This document shows, piece after piece, positions 17,695 through 25,155 of a stretch of 64,000 bases of DNA. Source of the stretch: Prolixibacter sp. NT017 (GTDB lineage: Bacteria; Bacteroidota; Bacteroidia; Bacteroidales; Prolixibacteraceae). The stretch is from NCBI RefSeq assembly GCF_009617875.1, contig NZ_BLAV01000001.1, positions 4,588,001-4,652,000 of the forward strand, in the 5' to 3' direction. The notes beneath the pieces were generated by a model. That model was not told the origin of the DNA, made no database searches, and saw nothing but the letters and a program-made list of their open reading frames with translations. Each line of letters opens with the position of its first letter. The stretch's first letter is position 1. A program made the translations under genes and the position numbers.

Positions 17695-17720
17695 CAAAGA
17701 TAATCAATGCCTACAGAATG
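17695..17720 (-). promoter_or_regulatory. Predicted promoter of metG
   Basis: On the minus strand TTG (17720-17718), an 18-bp spacer and TATCTTTG (17702-17695) make a complete match to the Bacteroidota consensus. The leader to the metG ATG is about 40 nt. Confidence 0.65.
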
Positions 17721-17848
17721 CAACGGGGTTTATTGTGGAAATTCCGGTTATGCGGTTTCAGGCGTGAACTGGTTCGCAGGTTTGTCTTCATATCCTCTGT
17801 GCGGGAGCTGCTCGGGTTTTTATTATCTTGGTATAAATTTTCCCGCGA

Positions 17849-18658
17849 ATGCAGAAATTAAGACGTACACTTTACCGAATTATTTTTGGAACGGATACAC
17901 CGGCCGGGCGTGGTTTTGACGTTGTGTTGCTTTGGGCCATTCTGCTCAGTGTTTTAACGGTTGTGCTCGAGAGTGTCAAATCATTTCGGGCTGCCTATCC
18001 CGGAACCTTCCAGTTTTTAGAGTGGTTTTTCACCATCCTGTTTACGGTAGAATATGTCTTGCGGATTTTGACGCATCCGCGTCGGTGGAAATACGTTACC
18101 AGTTTCTTCGGGATTATTGACCTGATGTCTGTTTTGCCGACTTACATCGGGTTGTTCTTTTTGCGGTCTCATTTCCTGTTAACGGTCCGGGCGTTCCGCT
18201 TGCTGCGAATTTTCAGGATACTGAAACTGGGAAGATACATGCACGAATCGCAGGTCTTGATTTCGGCCCTGAAAAAGAGTATGTACAAAATCGTGGTCTT
18301 CTTTGGTGTGGTGTTAACGCTGGTCTTGTTTCTGGGAACGCTAATGTACCTGGTCGAAGGCGAGCGAAACGGTTTCACTTCCATTCCGCAAAGTATCTAT
18401 TGGGCGATTGTCACCATCACCACTGTTGGTTATGGCGACATTGCACCGGTGACCGTGTTGGGAAAATTTATTTCTTCCGTATCGATGCTCATCGGTTATT
18501 CCATTATTGCCGTTCCTACCGGGATAATATCGGTGGAGATAAACGATGCCGTAAAAAGCTCACGACAGGAAAAGCAGTTGGTTTGTCCGTCGTGTAGCTA
18601 TCGCGAACCGGATAGCGAGGCACGTTTCTGCAAGAAGTGCGGAAATAAACTCGAATAA
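17849..18658 (+). CDS. Voltage-gated potassium channel with C-terminal zinc ribbon
   Basis: 269 aa. Six membrane segments (about residues 25-230): S1-S3, an S4-type helix with regular Arg residues (TVRAFRLLRIFRILKLG), and the pore loop with the K+ selectivity filter TITTVGYGDIAPV before S6 (VSMLIGYSIIAVPTGI). The cytoplasmic tail ends in CPSCSYREPDSEARFCKKCG, a CxxC...CxxC zinc ribbon instead of an RCK/TrkA domain. It should be a tetrameric inner-membrane K+ channel; the ribbon may help assembly or sensing (inferred). It is divergent from metG and alone in its unit. Confidence 0.92.
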   Translation: MQKLRRTLYRIIFGTDTPAGRGFDVVLLWAILLSVLTVVLESVKSFRAAYPGTFQFLEWFFTILFTVEYVLRILTHPRRWKYVTSFFGIIDLMSVLPTYIGLFFLRSHFLLTVRAFRLLRIFRILKLGRYMHESQVLISALKKSMYKIVVFFGVVLTLVLFLGTLMYLVEGERNGFTSIPQSIYWAIVTITTVGYGDIAPVTVLGKFISSVSMLIGYSIIAVPTGIISVEINDAVKSSRQEKQLVCPSCSYREPDSEARFCKKCGNKLE

Positions 18659-18685
18659 AACAAAATGCCGGTGGGGTACCGGCAT
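18656..18685 (-). terminator. Terminator between the K+ channel and the CBM48 gene
   Basis: A perfect 8-bp stem ATGCCGGT/ACCGGCAT with loop GGGGT. The T-rich tail (TTTTGTTTTATT) is on the minus strand, so it ends the CBM48 gene; its fold could also slow plus-strand transcription. Confidence 0.7.
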
Positions 18686-18694
18686 TGCGTCATT

Positions 18695-19003
18695 TCATAA
18701 GGTGTTAACGACTGAGTTCTCTTCGCCAAAGGCATTGGGGACGTAACCGTCAGCTTCCTGGTCGTTTATCCAAACGGATTTGTTGAGCAGGTAACGGAAC
18801 TGGTAGGATTGCTTAGGTGATAATTCGAGTGTTGCAGTGAAGTCACCCGACTTCAGTTTTTGCATGGGGGCAACGTCTTCTTTCCAGTCGTTGAAGTCGC
18901 CAACAACGGTTGCTTCATTGGCTTCAGGTGCCATTTCCTTTGGAATCCGGAATGTGACTTTACAAACCGGCTTCGACTTTAGTGTCTGCTTTTTGATACT
19001 CAT
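18695..19003 (-). CDS. Glycogen-binding-like (CBM48/AMPK-beta type) domain protein
   Basis: 102 aa made up almost wholly of one early-set Ig-like domain: KVTFRIPKEMAPEANEATVVGDFNDWK, then a Phe/Tyr-rich strand (YQFRYLLNKSVWINDQEADGYVPNAFGEENSVV). The GDFNDW motif and the RYLLN...W segment are hallmarks of the isoamylase N-terminal/CBM48 family, which binds alpha-glucans. There is no catalytic partner and no signal peptide, so it is a free-standing cytosolic domain, common in Bacteroidota. Its role is unknown; glycogen association or a scaffold are guesses. Confidence 0.85.
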   Translation of the reverse strand: MSIKKQTLKSKPVCKVTFRIPKEMAPEANEATVVGDFNDWKEDVAPMQKLKSGDFTATLELSPKQSYQFRYLLNKSVWINDQEADGYVPNAFGEENSVVNTL

Positions 19004-19297
19004 TTAAACGAGGTTTTGGTGAAACTTAACTGCTGTTGTTGCAGGTATGATAACTCTAAAGATAGGAGCATTCATATTATTATGAATGGCTAAATGCCTT
19101 GAAAAGCAAATATTTATGAAATATTCACACTTCAGAAACAATTTGGAAACAAAAGCTGGCCTGCAGGAGTATTCAGAACGATTTTGTATGGCTGTCTTCT
19201 TTTCTTAATTTCATAGTCATGTAAAAAATGGGCTGGAAAATTTCCGGTAATCCGGAATCGGCTGGTTCTGAACGATAAAAAAAATCAAACACGTTTT

Positions 19298-20203
19298 ATG
19301 ATATACCCACCCTACTTGAAAGTTGGCGATAAAATTGCCATTGTGTCTCCCGCCGGGAAAGTGAATCCTGAAATTGTTAAACACGGCGCGACGCTTCTCG
19401 AAGAAGAAGGTTTTGAAGTTGAAATTGGTGAGCACGCTTTTGGTCAGTCAGGCGTTTTTGCCGGGACCGATGTCGAAAGAGCGGGCGATATGCAAAAGGC
19501 TTTGGATGATGAATCGGTGAAAGCTATCCTTTTTGCCCGCGGAGGTTACGGAAGCTTGCGGACCCATCAGTTGCTCGACTGGAGTAGGTTCCTGCAACGC
19601 CCCAAATGGCTTATCGGCTTCAGTGATATCACCGTGTTTCATGCTTTTCTTTTTCAGCAGGGCATTGCGTCGATCCACGGAGTGATGACTGCGTTCTTCG
19701 ATCAGGAAGGGGTACCGTCTGAGAGTTTTCGACTGACAATCGATTTGTTGAAAGGGAAAATTCCGTGGTTCAAAGAGGCAAACCATCCGTTGAACCGTGC
19801 AGGAGAAGCTTCCGGTTCGCTGATTGGAGGAAACATGTCGATTGTGTACAGCCTGCGTGGAACACCGCTGGATTTATCGCCGGAAGGCAATATCTTGTTT
19901 ATCGAGGATTTGGCCGAATATCATTATCATCTCGACCGGATGATGATGAACCTGAAAGTATCCGGTATTCTTGCGAAGCTGAGCGGCCTGGTAGTAGGAC
20001 ACTTCTCGGATATGAAAGATGGCGACACCGGCTTCGGGAAAGAGGCGGCAGCGATAATAAAGGAAGCGGTTGATGATTATGACTATCCGGTTATGTTTGG
20101 TTTTCCGGCTGGTCACGTTATGCCGAATTATCCATTAATTATGGGAGCAGAAACAAGACTGACAGTTGGAGAGAAGGAATCCCGGTTAAGTTTTCAGATA
20201 TGA
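19298..20203 (+). CDS. LD-carboxypeptidase (peptidase family S66)
   Basis: 301 aa. Family S66 enzymes cut the L,D bond between meso-DAP and the terminal D-Ala of muropeptide tetrapeptides during wall recycling in the cytoplasm. Seen here: PPYLKVGDKIAIVSPAGK at the start, the ARGGYGSLR loop, the nucleophile Ser in LIGFSDITVFH (about 112), and GGNMSIVYSLRGTP followed by the LFIEDLAEYHYHLDRMM segment with the conserved Glu and His of the triad. No signal peptide. The stop codon overlaps the yraN start by 4 bp (ATGA), so the two genes are co-translated. Confidence 0.93.
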   Translation: MIYPPYLKVGDKIAIVSPAGKVNPEIVKHGATLLEEEGFEVEIGEHAFGQSGVFAGTDVERAGDMQKALDDESVKAILFARGGYGSLRTHQLLDWSRFLQRPKWLIGFSDITVFHAFLFQQGIASIHGVMTAFFDQEGVPSESFRLTIDLLKGKIPWFKEANHPLNRAGEASGSLIGGNMSIVYSLRGTPLDLSPEGNILFIEDLAEYHYHLDRMMMNLKVSGILAKLSGLVVGHFSDMKDGDTGFGKEAAAIIKEAVDDYDYPVMFGFPAGHVMPNYPLIMGAETRLTVGEKESRLSFQI

Positions 20204-20568
20204 CCCGAAAATCAAGAGAACTTGGTGAAAAAGGCGAACAGATAGCGACTGATTACCTGACCCGAAAGGGATATCGGATAATTGAGCGAAACTGGATTTT
20301 CGATCACAAGGAGCTCGATATCATTGCTTATGATGGTGATGACTTGGTTTTTGTGGAGGTGAAGACGCGGACCGGATATCAATATGAGCACCCATTGGAA
20401 GCTATTTCTTCAGGTAAAATCAGAAACTTGGTGACGGCTGCAGATATTTTTCTGCGTATGCGAAATCTGGATGTGGAAAGTCGATTTGACGTGATTACCG
20501 TAGTGTTTTATGGCGAAAAGTTCGAGTTGCAGCATTATCCGGGGGCTTTTATTCCTCCGGTGAATTAG
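20200..20568 (+). CDS. YraN/UPF0102 family nuclease-fold protein
   Basis: 122 aa, typical for UPF0102. The sequence GEKGEQIATDYLTRKGYRIIERNW, then KELDIIAYDGDDLVFVEVKTR shows the restriction-endonuclease-like core with the E-x-D...E-V-K pattern. The family is widespread but its substrate is not established; Holliday-junction-like or other DNA processing has been proposed. It overlaps the LD-carboxypeptidase stop by 4 bp and is convergent with the response regulator gene, only 3 bp away. Confidence 0.92.
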   Translation: MTRKSRELGEKGEQIATDYLTRKGYRIIERNWIFDHKELDIIAYDGDDLVFVEVKTRTGYQYEHPLEAISSGKIRNLVTAADIFLRMRNLDVESRFDVITVVFYGEKFELQHYPGAFIPPVN

Positions 20569-20571
20569 TCG

Positions 20572-20970
20572 TTATTCCGGTGCAGTGGTATGCGCGAAAC
20601 GCGAGTACATTTCTTCAATTAGGTCAGACATCTCCGCCGGGCGGAAAGGTTTTGGGAAAAATCCGTTCATGCCGGCTTCGGTACATTCCTCGGTTACACT
20701 GGAAAATACATCGGCTGTAAGCGCCAATATTACAGTTTTTGGAATTCTGTTTTCTAAAACTTCGATTTGACGAATTTCGATGGTTGCCTCTACGCCCGTC
20801 ATTTTCGGCATCTGAATATCCATCAAAATTACATCATAAATATTATTGCGAAACAACTCCACCGCTTCTTCCCCGTCTTTCGCAACATCGACATGATAGC
20901 TTTTCAACCCCAGCAGCGCCAGTTTTTGGCTCATCAAATTATCTTCTGCCAAAAGGATTCTTTTCGTCAT
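20572..20970 (-). CDS. Single-domain response regulator (CheY-like receiver)
   Basis: 132 aa, a receiver domain with no output domain. Acidic pocket residues lie in LLAEDN (about 8-10), the phospho-acceptor is Asp51 in VILMDIQMPKMTG, and the conserved Lys is in FFPKPF (about 112). It resembles the receiver modules found at the ends of Bacteroidota hybrid kinases, so it probably passes or sinks phosphate in a phosphorelay. No kinase is adjacent. It has its own unit on the minus strand. Confidence 0.92.
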   Translation of the reverse strand: MTKRILLAEDNLMSQKLALLGLKSYHVDVAKDGEEAVELFRNNIYDVILMDIQMPKMTGVEATIEIRQIEVLENRIPKTVILALTADVFSSVTEECTEAGMNGFFPKPFRPAEMSDLIEEMYSRFAHTTAPE

Positions 20971-21178
20971 TTTGTTACGATTCTAGTTGAAGTAGCTAAA
21001 ATATAAAATTATCCGGGGATCAAAAATTGTGACTCGTTATTAAATAAGGTATTTTTAACATTTGTCGATTATATTAATATTGCACAGAAATAGGGACTGC
21101 CAGATATATGCAGATAGTCATTCCGGAAGGAAAATAAAAGCTGTAGTTTTAGCTGGGAGCAACCAAAGTCAAACCGAG

Positions 21179-21526
21179 ATGAATATAGAGTCGTTGCGAA
21201 AATATTGTCTGTCGTTGAAGGGAGCAACGGAAGGATTTCCTTTCGGTGAAGATGCCCTCGTTTTCAAAGTTGGTGGAAAGATGTTTGCTTTGACAAATCT
21301 CGAAGGTCCGCTCTGGGTTAATCTAAAGTGTGATCCCGAAAAAGCAATTGAGTTGCGGGAAGAATTTGCGCACGTGACTCCGGGATATCACATGAATAAA
21401 AAGCACTGGAATACGGTTAGTATTGACGATACTATCCCGGATAAATTGATTCAGGAATGGATTGATGAATCGTATCGCCTGGTGGTGTCATCATTGCCGC
21501 TAAAGGTTCGAAATGAGTTGGAATAA
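21179..21526 (+). CDS. MmcQ/YjbR family protein
   Basis: 115 aa from the ATG at 21179; an upstream in-frame ATG at 21062 would add 39 residues with no family resemblance. MNIESLRKYCLSLKGATEGFPFGEDALVFKVGGKMFALTNLEG is the characteristic N-terminus of the MmcQ/YjbR fold (CyaY-like), followed by VNLKCDPEKAIELREEFAHVTPGYHMNKKHWNTV. The family has been suggested to bind DNA but the role is unclear. Lone gene before the C1 peptidase. Confidence 0.9.
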   Translation: MNIESLRKYCLSLKGATEGFPFGEDALVFKVGGKMFALTNLEGPLWVNLKCDPEKAIELREEFAHVTPGYHMNKKHWNTVSIDDTIPDKLIQEWIDESYRLVVSSLPLKVRNELE

Positions 21527-21552
21527 AGTTAGTTACATTTATATTGGTTTTT

Positions 21553-22632
21553 ATGAAGAAGTTATTTCTGGTCCTCCTGGCAGGACTACTCTATGCGGGC
21601 TCAGCCACGGCCCAGGACGTTAGTTCATTTAAAGTTGTCAAAGAGAATGCTTATACGTCGGTCAAAAATCAGCAACGCACTGGAACCTGCTGGAGTTATG
21701 CAACGACCTCTTTTCTTGAATCAGAGTTGCTGCGGATGGGAAAAGGTGAGTTCGATTTGGCGGAAATGTATTTTGTGCGGAATGCTTATCCGGCGAAAGC
21801 CAAATATTTTGTCGAGTTGCACGGAAAAGCCAACTTCGACGAAGGCGGTCAGGCACACGATGTGCTGGACGTAATGAAAAAATGCGGTTTGGTGCCGCAG
21901 AGTGTCTATCCGGGAAATCTTTATAATCCGGGACACGCCAATCATACGGAATTGAAGGCCGTGATGAAAGGGATGCTGGAAGGTCTGGTTTCTGATAAGA
22001 TGAATACCGTATCGACGGTTTGGTCGAATGCGTTGAATGGAGTGCTGGACGCTTACATGGGAAAAGACCCGAAGAGTTTCGAATATGATGGAAAGACGTT
22101 CACACCCGAGTCTTTCATGAAGTCGCTTGGCTTGGTTCCCAACCAGTATGTCGAGATCACTTCCTACATGCATCACCCGTTTTATCAGCAGTTCAGCCTA
22201 GAAGTTCCGGACAACTGGTCACACGATTTGTACTACAATGTGCCGGAGGACGATATCATCGAGACGATGGACCATGCCATCATGCAAGGATACACGGTGG
22301 TTTGGGACGGAGATGTCAGCGATAAAGGCTTCTCGCACCGGAGAGGTCTGGCTGTTCTGCCGGACAGTGTATCGGTCGACCAGCAAGCCCGTCAGAAAGC
22401 TTTTCTTACCTGGAAAACAACCGACGATCACTTGATGCATATCGTGGGGATTGCCAAAGACGCGGACGGTAATAAATATTACATCACGAAAAATTCGTGG
22501 TCGGCCAAAAGCAATGCCTACGGCGGAATGTTGTACATGTCGGAACGCTATGTACGGTTGAATACCATTGCCATTACGGTTAACCGGAATAGTATTCCCG
22601 AAGAAGTGAGCACGAAAATCTTTAAAAAGTAA
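21553..22632 (+). CDS. Secreted C1 family aminopeptidase (PepC/bleomycin hydrolase type)
   Basis: 359 aa from the ATG at 21553, which starts a signal peptide (MKKLFLVLLAGLLYAGSATAQ); a TTG 9 bp upstream is a weaker choice. Papain-fold catalytic residues: Gln in VKNQQRTGTCWSYA with the nucleophile Cys (about residue 45), His in DDHLMHIVGIAKD, and Asn in ITKNSWSAK. Related to the bleomycin hydrolase/PepC group but, at this length and with a signal peptide, fitted to the periplasm or cell surface, where it would trim peptides. No type IX sorting domain is visible at the C-terminus. Confidence 0.9.
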   Translation: MKKLFLVLLAGLLYAGSATAQDVSSFKVVKENAYTSVKNQQRTGTCWSYATTSFLESELLRMGKGEFDLAEMYFVRNAYPAKAKYFVELHGKANFDEGGQAHDVLDVMKKCGLVPQSVYPGNLYNPGHANHTELKAVMKGMLEGLVSDKMNTVSTVWSNALNGVLDAYMGKDPKSFEYDGKTFTPESFMKSLGLVPNQYVEITSYMHHPFYQQFSLEVPDNWSHDLYYNVPEDDIIETMDHAIMQGYTVVWDGDVSDKGFSHRRGLAVLPDSVSVDQQARQKAFLTWKTTDDHLMHIVGIAKDADGNKYYITKNSWSAKSNAYGGMLYMSERYVRLNTIAITVNRNSIPEEVSTKIFKK

Positions 22633-22637
22633 AGACG

Positions 22638-22847
22638 ATGGAATACGCTCTGAACGGAACAGAATTCATCGAGTTGGTGAAATTGCTGAAATTAGCCCGT
22701 ATTGCTGAATCTGGAGGCCAGGCAAAGCTGATGGTCGAAGATGGCGAAGTGAAGCGCAATGGTGAAGTAGAACTTCGAAAGCGTGCCAAAATAAGGGCTG
22801 GTGAGATGATTGAGATTTTTGGTGAGCAGATTAGAATTACAGAATAA
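22638..22847 (+). CDS. S4 RNA-binding domain protein
   Basis: 69 aa, essentially a single S4 fold: EFIELVKLLKLARIAESGGQAKLMVEDGEVKRNG, then KRAKIRAGEMIEIFGEQIRI. This is the YaaA/YbcJ type of small RNA-binding protein. It starts 6 bp after the C1 peptidase stop and so is probably co-transcribed with it, although no functional link is known. It is followed at once by a strong terminator. Confidence 0.88.
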   Translation: MEYALNGTEFIELVKLLKLARIAESGGQAKLMVEDGEVKRNGEVELRKRAKIRAGEMIEIFGEQIRITE

Positions 22848-22849
22848 AA

Positions 22850-22985
22850 CAAAAAGGGATGCGGGTGCATCCCTTTTTTGGGGAGGCCGGCAGGGGAACC
22901 GGCCTGTTAACAATAGCATGTGCTTTTGGTGGGAAAAGAGAAAACTTAAAAAAAAGGATTTGTTGATTCTCATTTCTGAAAGCTG
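22850..22985 (-). ncRNA. Candidate small RNA (weak)
   Basis: On the minus strand a near-consensus -7 box TACCTTAG (22996-22989) lies under three 21-bp-spaced repeats. About 135 nt further on is a terminator with a T run. Between them is a second hairpin, GGCCGG/CCGGCC around an 8-nt loop. No credible reading frame ends before the terminator. Nothing here matches a known RNA family, and the hairpins may simply belong to the plus-strand S4 terminator region. Confidence 0.2.
22851..22879. terminator. Strong bidirectional terminator
   Basis: The stem AAAAAGGGATGC/GCATCCCTTTTTT has a 4-nt loop GGGT. T runs are present in both directions. It ends the S4 gene on plus and would end any minus-strand transcript coming from the 22990 region. 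Confidence 0.85.
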
Positions 22986-23027
22986 AAACTAAGGTAAGAG
23001 GACAAGTTCGAAAAAAAAAAAATTTTT

Positions 23028-23078
23028 GACGAACGGTCGTTTTTTGGTGGTGAACGTACGGATCTGTTTAGTGAACGG
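23028..23078 (-). promoter_or_regulatory. Three LytTR-like direct repeats, 21-bp period
   Basis: GACGAACGG (23028), GGTGAACGT (23049, shifted one base) and GTGAACGGA (23071): their shared GAACG cores lie at 23031, 23052 and 23073. On the minus strand the first reads ACCGTTCGT, a full match to the published LytTR half-site pattern; the other two match eight of nine positions. The array lies between two convergent genes, where no mRNA promoter is expected. Confidence 0.4.
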
Positions 23079-23136
23079 AAAATTTCAACGGAAAAAAGGC
23101 TCTCTATTTATCAATAAATATGTGCTGTTTTTGGAC

Positions 23137-23688
23137 TCATGAACCCTTTTTTTTCCATTCGTCTTTTAATAAACTGAAAATTTCCAGATCAAAATAGGAG
23201 TTCCCATGTTTTTCACCTTGCCTTTCTATGCCTTCGTAAGTGAAACCAAGCCGCTTGGGAACGGCACTGCTCCGGTTGTTTCCCAAAGCACATCGAATCG
23301 TAATGCGATTCATTTGCAATCTTTTGAAGGCGAGCTTGATTAATTGCAAGGTGGTTTCGGTGATGATACCTTTCCCTTCCTTGCTTTTTACCAGCCAGTA
23401 ACCAATTTCAGTTTTCCGGTTGACACGGTCGGTATTCACGTAGCCAATCAGGCCCGAGAATTCTTCGTCGTGCCAAATCGTAAAGACTTCTTCTTTTTCG
23501 TGAGGTTTTTTGGTGGTAACCGAGGAGATAAATTCTTCTGTGTCTTCCGGTTTCCGGGTAAAACTGACGAATGGAAGCCATTTGCTCAGGTGTTCGCGGT
23601 TTTTATCTACAGCTTCAAAAACAGTGTCGACATGTTCTATTCCCAAACTTTCGAGATAAAAACCCGGACGGATTGAAATTCGGCTCAT
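23137..23688 (-). CDS. GNAT N-acetyltransferase (RimJ/RimL type)
   Basis: 183 aa from the ATG at 23688; upstream in-frame codons fall in the pgk terminator. The N-terminus ISIRPGFYLESLGIEHVDTVFEAVDKNREHLSKWLPFV and the KSKEGKGIITETTLQLIKLAF / NRITIRCALGNNRSSAVPKRLGFTYEG segments match the RimL-like subfamily, with the acetyl-CoA loop as KEGKGI. These enzymes acetylate the N-terminus of ribosomal proteins or other small substrates; the actual substrate is not predictable. It lies downstream of pgk on the same strand, separated by a terminator. Confidence 0.9.
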   Translation of the reverse strand: MSRISIRPGFYLESLGIEHVDTVFEAVDKNREHLSKWLPFVSFTRKPEDTEEFISSVTTKKPHEKEEVFTIWHDEEFSGLIGYVNTDRVNRKTEIGYWLVKSKEGKGIITETTLQLIKLAFKRLQMNRITIRCALGNNRSSAVPKRLGFTYEGIERQGEKHGNSYFDLEIFSLLKDEWKKKGS

Positions 23689-23708
23689 AAGATTCTGGTT
23701 TTTATGCA

Positions 23709-23741
23709 AATTAAAAAACCCGGACAAAATTGCCCGGGTTT
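23709..23741 (-). terminator. Rho-independent terminator of pgk
   Basis: On the minus strand AAACCCGG/CCGGGTTT encloses a 10-nt loop and is followed by TTTAATTT, 25 bp after the pgk stop. Confidence 0.8.
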
Positions 23742-23765
23742 GACGCATATAATAATGCAATAATT

Positions 23766-24959
23766 TTATTGACGAACGGCTGCAATTCCCGGAAGGTCTT
23801 TTCCTTCGAGGTATTCGAGAAGTGCACCACCGGCAGTTGAAATGTATGAAACACCGTCGGCAATACCGAATTTATTAACGGCTGCTACTGAGTCGCCACC
23901 ACCTACGAGTGAGAAAGCCCCCTTTTGGGTTGCTTCAACAATGGCAGCACCAATGGCTTTGGTACCTTCGGCGAATTTATCCATTTCGAATACTCCAACA
24001 GGACCATTCCAAAGAATCGTCTTTGAATCACCGATGACCTTATTGAATTTTTCAATCGTTTTTGGACCTACATCCAATCCTTGCCAACCGTCTTCAATAT
24101 CGTTGGCCGGAACAACCTTGGTGTTGGCAGTCTCTGCGAAGTCGTCAGCTTCCAGTACATCAACGGCGAAGTGCAGTTGAACACCTTTGGCTTCGGCTTT
24201 TTTCATCAGGTCTTTTGCTAAATCGAGATAATCATCTTCGCAGATGGAATCACCGATTTTTCCGCCCTGCGATTTCACGAAAGTGTAAGTCATACCACCA
24301 CCAATGATGAGGTGATCGACACGCTCGAGCAGGTTTTCGATAATGGTGATTTTGGAAGAAACTTTGGAACCTCCCATGATGGCTGTGAAAGGACGCTGCG
24401 GCTCTTTCATTACTTTCTCGAGGCTGGCTACTTCGCTGCCTACCAGGAATCCGAACATTTTGTCATTCGGGAAATACTGTGCAATCACAGCGGTTGAGGC
24501 GTGAGCCCGGTGAGCAGTACCAAACGCATCGTTTACCCAGCAATCACCCATTTCGGAGAGCTGGCGGGCAAATTCAGCATCGCCTTTGGTTTCTTCGCCA
24601 TGGAAACGAAGATTTTCGAGAATCAGCACTTCACCTGGCTGCAATGCGTCGGCTATTTTCTTGGTTTCCTCACCAATGCAATCGGGAGCAATTTTTACCG
24701 TGCGTCCGCCCAGCAATTCAGAAAGGTGCGGAACCAAATGTTTGAGAGAGAATTTGTCTTCCGGTCCGTTTTTCGGACGGCCCAGGTGGGACATGATAAC
24801 GGGTGAACCGCCTTTTTCAATCACTTTTTCAATGGTAGGTAATGCGGCGCGCATCCTTGTATCATCAGTAATTTCGAACTTTTCGTTCAACGGCACATTG
24901 AAATCGACGCGAATCAACGCTTTTTTGCCGGAAAAATCGTAAGTCTCTATTGTCTGCAT
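23766..24959 (-). CDS. pgk: Phosphoglycerate kinase
   Basis: 397 aa, the bacterial length. It transfers phosphate from 1,3-bisphosphoglycerate to ADP in glycolysis. RVDFNVPL at the N-terminus, the SHLGRP motif, ENLRFHGEE, and the C-terminal nucleotide site GGGDSVAA with ISTAGGA are all present and intact. It is transcribed alone from a TATCTTTG promoter about 30 bp upstream and ends at a terminator, so it is not linked to gap or other glycolytic genes here. Confidence 0.98.
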   Translation of the reverse strand: MQTIETYDFSGKKALIRVDFNVPLNEKFEITDDTRMRAALPTIEKVIEKGGSPVIMSHLGRPKNGPEDKFSLKHLVPHLSELLGGRTVKIAPDCIGEETKKIADALQPGEVLILENLRFHGEETKGDAEFARQLSEMGDCWVNDAFGTAHRAHASTAVIAQYFPNDKMFGFLVGSEVASLEKVMKEPQRPFTAIMGGSKVSSKITIIENLLERVDHLIIGGGMTYTFVKSQGGKIGDSICEDDYLDLAKDLMKKAEAKGVQLHFAVDVLEADDFAETANTKVVPANDIEDGWQGLDVGPKTIEKFNKVIGDSKTILWNGPVGVFEMDKFAEGTKAIGAAIVEATQKGAFSLVGGGDSVAAVNKFGIADGVSYISTAGGALLEYLEGKDLPGIAAVRQ

Positions 24960-24988
24960 GTTTCGCTGTGTTAAAAATTTAGCTTCCC

Positions 24989-24996
24989 CAAAGATA
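24989..24996 (-). promoter_or_regulatory. Predicted -7 box of pgk
   Basis: On the minus strand TATCTTTG, a full consensus match, lies 30 bp upstream of the pgk ATG. No clear -33 TTG is seen. Confidence 0.5.
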
Positions 24997-25087
24997 GGAA
25001 AATCATGCTATATAACATACCGAAACCCCGTTTTTTCCCCGAGCCATTCCGATGATTTAACGGTGCCACGGTTGCACAGTTTTTTTC

Positions 25088-25095
25088 TACCTTTG
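25088..25095 (+). promoter_or_regulatory. Predicted -7 box of holB
   Basis: TACCTTTG, a full consensus match, lies 60 bp before the chosen holB ATG. Its position inside the open frame that begins upstream supports the internal start. The nearest TTG (25072) is only 13 bp away, so the -33 element is uncertain. Confidence 0.45.
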
Positions 25096-25155
25096 AGGGA
25101 AATTATCGTGAAATCCCGGTGGGAAACCGGACGTGACCTTATAATTGAAAATTGC

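Noticed and set aside
17707..17919. 70-codon plus-strand frame upstream of the K+ channel
   Set aside because: It overlaps the channel start in another frame and covers the metG promoter; its Cys/Gly-rich translation has no recognisable pattern.
22692..22973. 93-codon minus-strand frame starting just below the TACCTTAG box
   Set aside because: It runs through a strong terminator and is antisense to the S4 gene, so it is unlikely to be translated. A short RNA is the more plausible product if there is any.
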